In this document: positions 60,240-64,000 of the stretch, one piece after another
Layout of the letters: every line of letters begins with the position of its first letter
How positions within the stretch are numbered: position 1 is the first letter of the stretch
DNA from: Photobacterium iliopiscarium
Lineage (GTDB): Bacteria; Pseudomonadota; Gammaproteobacteria; Enterobacterales; Vibrionaceae
Assembly: GCF_003026395.1 (NCBI RefSeq)
Contig: NZ_PYOO01000002.1
Span: 477,551-541,550 of the forward strand
Length of the DNA: 64,000 bases
Direction of reading: 5' to 3'
Notes under the pieces: generated by a model
Told to the model about the DNA's origin: nothing
The model's input: only the letters and a program-made list of their open reading frames with translations
The model's database searches: none
Position numbers and translations under genes: made by a program

Positions 60240-61724
60240 TTGATAAATATTCAGTTGTTCACGCTATTCCGCCGTTTTATAAGCCTATTACTACTGATCA
60301 TATTGATGAGTGGTTGCCAATGGCAAGAGAACACACCCACCAGCCTTGAAAAAATTCAAGATAGTGGTGTATTGCGAGTAGGAACACTAAACAATCAACT
60401 GTCCTATTATATTGGCGCTGACGGCCCAACAGGACTCGATTATGAACTGGCACAAACCTTTGCAGAAAAGCTTGGGGTTAAACTTGAAATAACAGCCATG
60501 TTTACTTTATCGGAATTATTCCCCGCATTAGAACGTGGCGATATTGATATTATTGCCGCAGGACTCACAGTAACACCGGATCGGCTGCAAGGTTTTCATC
60601 CCGCTCCTGCCTATTATTACACGAGCCAAATTGTGGTGTATAAAAAAGGGCAACGCCGACCGCGTAACCTTGCTGAATTAGCCAAAAATAATAAACGCTT
60701 AGCCGTTGTAAGTGGTTCAAGTCACGAGCAAAAATTAAAACTAATTCGTCAAAAATATCCAACCTTAGAATGGCAATCAATTCCAGAGTCAGACATTAAC
60801 GATCTATTAGTAAAAGTTGCCACTGGTGAACTTGATTATACCGTTGCCGATTCTGTTGATGTGGCGTTATTACAACGTATCCACCCCGACATTGCCATCG
60901 CGCTGGAATTAACACAAGATGAACCTGTTAGCTGGTTTGTTAAACAAAACAGCAACGATAGTTTGTATGCGTTGATGATTGAATTTTTCGGGAAGATGAA
61001 AAAAAACGGCACTATGACGCTGCTTGAAGAGAAATATTTAGGTCATATCGATCAATTTGATTATGTCGATACTCGTGCTTTTTTACGCGCAGTCAACAAC
61101 ACCTTGCCGCAATGGGAAGCGTTATTTAAACAATATGCTAATGGCTTTGATTGGCGTTTATTAGCAGCACTGTCTTACCAAGAATCACATTGGGATCCAC
61201 AAGCGACTTCACCAACAGGTGTCCGTGGCATGATGATGCTTACCTTACCAACCGCAGAATCAGTGGGTGTTACTAATCGCTTAGATCCAGAACAAAGTAT
61301 TCGAGGGGGAAGTGAATATCTACGTAAAATGATCGCGCGCGTACCTGACAGTGTCGAAGAGCATGAAAAAGTATGGTTTGCTCTCGCTTCTTATAACGTC
61401 GGTTTTGGCCATTTAATGGATGCACGTCGATTAACTAAAGCGCAAGGAGGAAACCCTGATACTTGGGTTGATGTGAAACAGCGCTTACCATTACTAGGAC
61501 AACGTAAATATTACATTCAATCACGCTATGGTTATGCACGTGGCAATGAAGCACTTAATTATGTAGAAGGGATCCGTCGTTATTACCAAAGTATCATTGG
61601 TTATGAAACTACTCATAGCCGTCAATTTACCAGTGATAATTTAAAAATTGTTGATGGACTACAAACAATTACCGCACCACCGACAACGCCAGCTGCCGTT
61701 GCACCATTAGACGATAAACAGTAA
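60240..61724 (+). CDS. mltF: Membrane-bound lytic murein transglycosylase F
   Basis: 494 residues from a TTG. Lipoprotein-type N-terminus (LISLLLLIILMSGC), a periplasmic solute-binding-protein-like domain (VLRVGTLNNQLSYYIGADGPTGLDYELAQ), and a C-terminal SLT domain: WRLLAALSYQESHWDPQATS with catalytic Glu, GVRGMMMLT, and ALASYNVGFGHLMDA. Divergent from purL, followed by tadA, as in E. coli. The TTG start is uncertain because no ATG precedes the lipobox. Confidence 0.95.
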   Translation: MINIQLFTLFRRFISLLLLIILMSGCQWQENTPTSLEKIQDSGVLRVGTLNNQLSYYIGADGPTGLDYELAQTFAEKLGVKLEITAMFTLSELFPALERGDIDIIAAGLTVTPDRLQGFHPAPAYYYTSQIVVYKKGQRRPRNLAELAKNNKRLAVVSGSSHEQKLKLIRQKYPTLEWQSIPESDINDLLVKVATGELDYTVADSVDVALLQRIHPDIAIALELTQDEPVSWFVKQNSNDSLYALMIEFFGKMKKNGTMTLLEEKYLGHIDQFDYVDTRAFLRAVNNTLPQWEALFKQYANGFDWRLLAALSYQESHWDPQATSPTGVRGMMMLTLPTAESVGVTNRLDPEQSIRGGSEYLRKMIARVPDSVEEHEKVWFALASYNVGFGHLMDARRLTKAQGGNPDTWVDVKQRLPLLGQRKYYIQSRYGYARGNEALNYVEGIRRYYQSIIGYETTHSRQFTSDNLKIVDGLQTITAPPTTPAAVAPLDDKQ

Positions 61725-61978
61725 ATAATCACTACAATGTGTATCACCGTAGTGTAATAACAGTATTCAGTGCTCTAGGTTTAGAATAATAGGCTAATTT
61801 TTTACACAATGAGAGTTTGATCAACGTTTGACTATTATCCTATAAAGAACACTATCAAAAGATGCACTGCTATGCATAATAAATGGCTTGTATTCAATAA
61901 TGGTATTGTGAACGGTGATAGCGATATTTATCCGCTAGTTTATTCTTTCACCGTGATCTCGATTCAATGGATGGACCC

Positions 61979-62146
61979 ATGAAATTCACTAAATTAAAAT
62001 CAAAAACGCAATATATCGCGAAACATATGACTTCCGCAGCAACACGTAGAAAACGTCTCAGTAGTAATCTGCGTAAGAAAATCCTATGGCGTCAGCGTAG
62101 CTGTATTCTAACCACAACATCGGAACATGCTTGCCCAAGTATGTAA
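61979..62146 (+). CDS. Small basic protein, unknown
   Basis: 55 residues: MKFTKLKSKTQYIAKHM, then TSAATRRKRLSSNLRKKI, then WRQRSCILTTTSEH and ACPSM. About a third of the first 40 residues are Lys or Arg. ATG with GGATGG seven to eight bases upstream. It looks like a nucleic-acid-binding or ribosome-associated mini-protein, but I know no family for it. It stands alone between mltF and the converging tadA, followed by a hairpin. Confidence 0.55.
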   Translation: MKFTKLKSKTQYIAKHMTSAATRRKRLSSNLRKKILWRQRSCILTTTSEHACPSM

Positions 62147-62152
62147 GTAATA

Positions 62153-62193
62153 AGCTCGGAATAATTTATATCATCATAAATAGCAACCGAGCT
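62153..62193. repeat. Long imperfect hairpin after the small basic ORF
   Basis: Arms AGCTCGG/CCGAGCT with an inner TTTAT/ATAAA stem. No T-tract on either side, but it lies between converging genes and could be a weak bidirectional terminator or an mRNA-end stabiliser. Confidence 0.6.
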
Positions 62194-62212
62194 GATTAGA
62201 ACGGATAATTAC

Positions 62213-62746
<534 letters not shown>

Positions 62747-62756
62747 TTATAATTAC

Positions 62757-63647
62757 TTACAAATCATAGTGGCTAATATGAGGAAGTTGCTCTGCCAGAT
62801 AATCAACCAGCATTCTGACTTTAGGTGATAAATGACGGTTATGTGGGTAAAGCGCCCAAATACCTTCATCTGGCTCTTGGTAATTAGTTAAAATAGGAAC
62901 AATAGCCCCTGATTCTAAATCCTTATCTATATAGTAGTCAGGTAATTGCGCTAAACCAATGCCTTTAATAACTGCATCTCGTAAACCGTAACCACTATTA
63001 CAATTAAGCGTACCGCTAACACGAATACTTTTCTCTTTACCTGACTCTTGGAAGCGCCAATGATCATAATTACCAATTAAACAATTATGCTGGCGTAATT
63101 CAGATAATGAATGCGGAATACCAAATTTCTGTAAATAGGCAGGTGAAGCACAAACATACATCGTACGACTGGTTAAGCGTTTAGCCATCATTGATGAACT
63201 GGTTAAACGTCCTAAACGAATCGCCAAATCAAAACTACCTTCAACTAAATCCACTTGACGGTTAGTTAAGTCAATTGTTACTTCCACTTCTGGATATTGC
63301 AGCATGAAATCATTAACCAACGGCATAATGTATTTTTCACCGTAAGTCACAGGCGCTGTTAACTTGATCAAGCCTTGTGGTTTACCGCGTAAATTACTGA
63401 TCGCACGTTCAGCATCTTCAAGGCCATCTAATACCTGTCGGCAATGCTGATAATAAACATTACCTTCTTCTGTTAGTGAAACCTTACGAGTTGTACGATA
63501 AAATAACTTCGTGTTAAGTCTATTTTCTAACGCACTCACCTGCCGACTCACTTGCGCAGTAGAAATACCCAATCGTTTTGATGCTGCTGTAAAACTTTCC
63601 GTTTCAGCTACCGCAACAAACTCAGTCACCCCTTCCCATAAAAACAT
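62757..63647 (-). CDS. LysR family transcriptional regulator
   Basis: 296 residues: N-terminal winged HTH (FTAASKRLGISTAQVSRQVSALENRLNTKLFYRTTRKVSLTEEG) and an effector-binding domain. The start is the ATG with TAGGTG six bases ahead. It is divergent from the alcohol dehydrogenase gene at 63874 and likely controls it, since LysR regulators often act on the divergent neighbour. This type (with LRGKPQGLIKLTAPVTYGEKY) is common next to glutathione-dependent formaldehyde dehydrogenases in Vibrio. The effector is not known. Confidence 0.9.
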   Translation of the reverse strand: MFLWEGVTEFVAVAETESFTAASKRLGISTAQVSRQVSALENRLNTKLFYRTTRKVSLTEEGNVYYQHCRQVLDGLEDAERAISNLRGKPQGLIKLTAPVTYGEKYIMPLVNDFMLQYPEVEVTIDLTNRQVDLVEGSFDLAIRLGRLTSSSMMAKRLTSRTMYVCASPAYLQKFGIPHSLSELRQHNCLIGNYDHWRFQESGKEKSIRVSGTLNCNSGYGLRDAVIKGIGLAQLPDYYIDKDLESGAIVPILTNYQEPDEGIWALYPHNRHLSPKVRMLVDYLAEQLPHISHYDL

Positions 63648-63873
63648 TGTAAGCACCTACCCATCACATGATCGACCGTCGAAATGACGATTATACCGTT
63701 TATTATTACATGTGTGTAAAAGTAATTTGTGTTTTTAGGCGATTATCATTATTCGAGAAACAAATACAATAGCAACCATCGAAACGGGGCAATAAAATAA
63801 TTACTTTTCCCTTTCTACCCAATTCTCATCTACTTTTGATAAAGTAGAGATACATAAAACTAGAGTGAAAATT

Positions 63874-64000
63874 ATGACTGACAAATTTATCAAATCAAAA
63901 GCGGCTATCGCGTGGGGTCCTAAACAACCTCTTTCTGTTGAAGAAATTGATGTAATGTTACCTCGCGCTGGCGAAGTATTAGTTCGCATCGTTGCAACTG
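63874..64000 (+). CDS. frmA: Class III alcohol dehydrogenase (S-(hydroxymethyl)glutathione dehydrogenase), N-terminal part
   Basis: Only the first 42 codons are here: MTDKFIKSKAAIAWGPKQPL, then VEEIDVMLPRAGEVLVRIVA, the standard opening of Zn-dependent class III ADH, which detoxifies formaldehyde bound to glutathione and reduces S-nitrosoglutathione. The gene runs off the right edge. Divergent from the LysR gene. Confidence 0.9.
   Translation, partial: MTDKFIKSKAAIAWGPKQPLSVEEIDVMLPRAGEVLVRIVAT

Noticed and set aside
61735..61765. CACTAC/GTAGTG hairpin after mltF as a terminator
   Set aside because: The loop is 13 bases long and no T-tract follows.

Overview
The window is an AT-rich, densely coded stretch of chromosome from a gamma-proteobacterium of the family Vibrionaceae, most likely Photobacterium or a close relative. 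This is inferred from the combination of a Na+-translocating NADH:quinone reductase operon (nqrABCDEF-apbE-nqrM), Na+-driven polar flagellar stator genes (pomAB) next to xseB-ispA-dxs, an OmpK/Tsx porin, a NarQ/NarP pair beside a napFDABC operon, and small Vibrionaceae families (DUF2956, DUF2919, DUF2897, the 45-residue nap-linked membrane protein). Nothing looks like a phage, integrative element, insertion sequence, CRISPR array, tRNA or rRNA. Gene order is that of a conserved core region. Layout: 1-3.6 kb, the end of ptsI and crr (PTS), then small conserved genes of unknown role. 3.7-11 kb, periplasmic nitrate respiration: nap operon on the minus strand, divergent narQ-narP, with FNR and NarP boxes between them. 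11-24.5 kb, dapE, a Nudix hydrolase, proBA, crl-frsA-gpt, a purine permease, a 1.1-kb intergenic region that seems to encode an unannotated structured minus-strand transcript, pepD and SOS-regulated dinB. 24.7-32 kb, the complete nqr operon with its flavin transferase and maturation factor. 32.5-40 kb, bolA, rlmG, yajG, a periplasmic cyclophilin, ampG, ompK, panE, yajL. 40-55 kb, thiI, pomAB, xseB-ispA-dxs, then the minus-strand block nrdR-ribD-ribE-ribB-ribH-nusB-thiL-pgpA, and glyA and glnB. 55-64 kb, a small membrane protein, purL, mltF, a tiny basic ORF, tadA, a LysR regulator and the start of a class III alcohol dehydrogenase. Genes that plausibly work together: nap/narQP with FNR for anaerobic nitrate use; nqr with ApbE (FMN attachment to NqrB and NqrC) and NqrM (iron delivery), giving the sodium gradient that PomAB uses for motility; riboflavin synthesis feeding the flavoenzymes; and a purine regulon. 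PurR-like operators are visible before purL, glyA, the NCS2 purine permease and ompK. The last two share an identical 17-base core, which suggests coordinated outer- and inner-membrane purine uptake. The most novel-looking element is the transcription unit at about 21.08-21.48 kb: good promoter, 5' hairpin, internal hairpins, a strong Shine-Dalgarno followed by two overlapping tiny ORFs, and a strong intrinsic terminator. Many starts were moved inward from the longest open frame using Shine-Dalgarno spacing and family alignment from memory; no database search was run.
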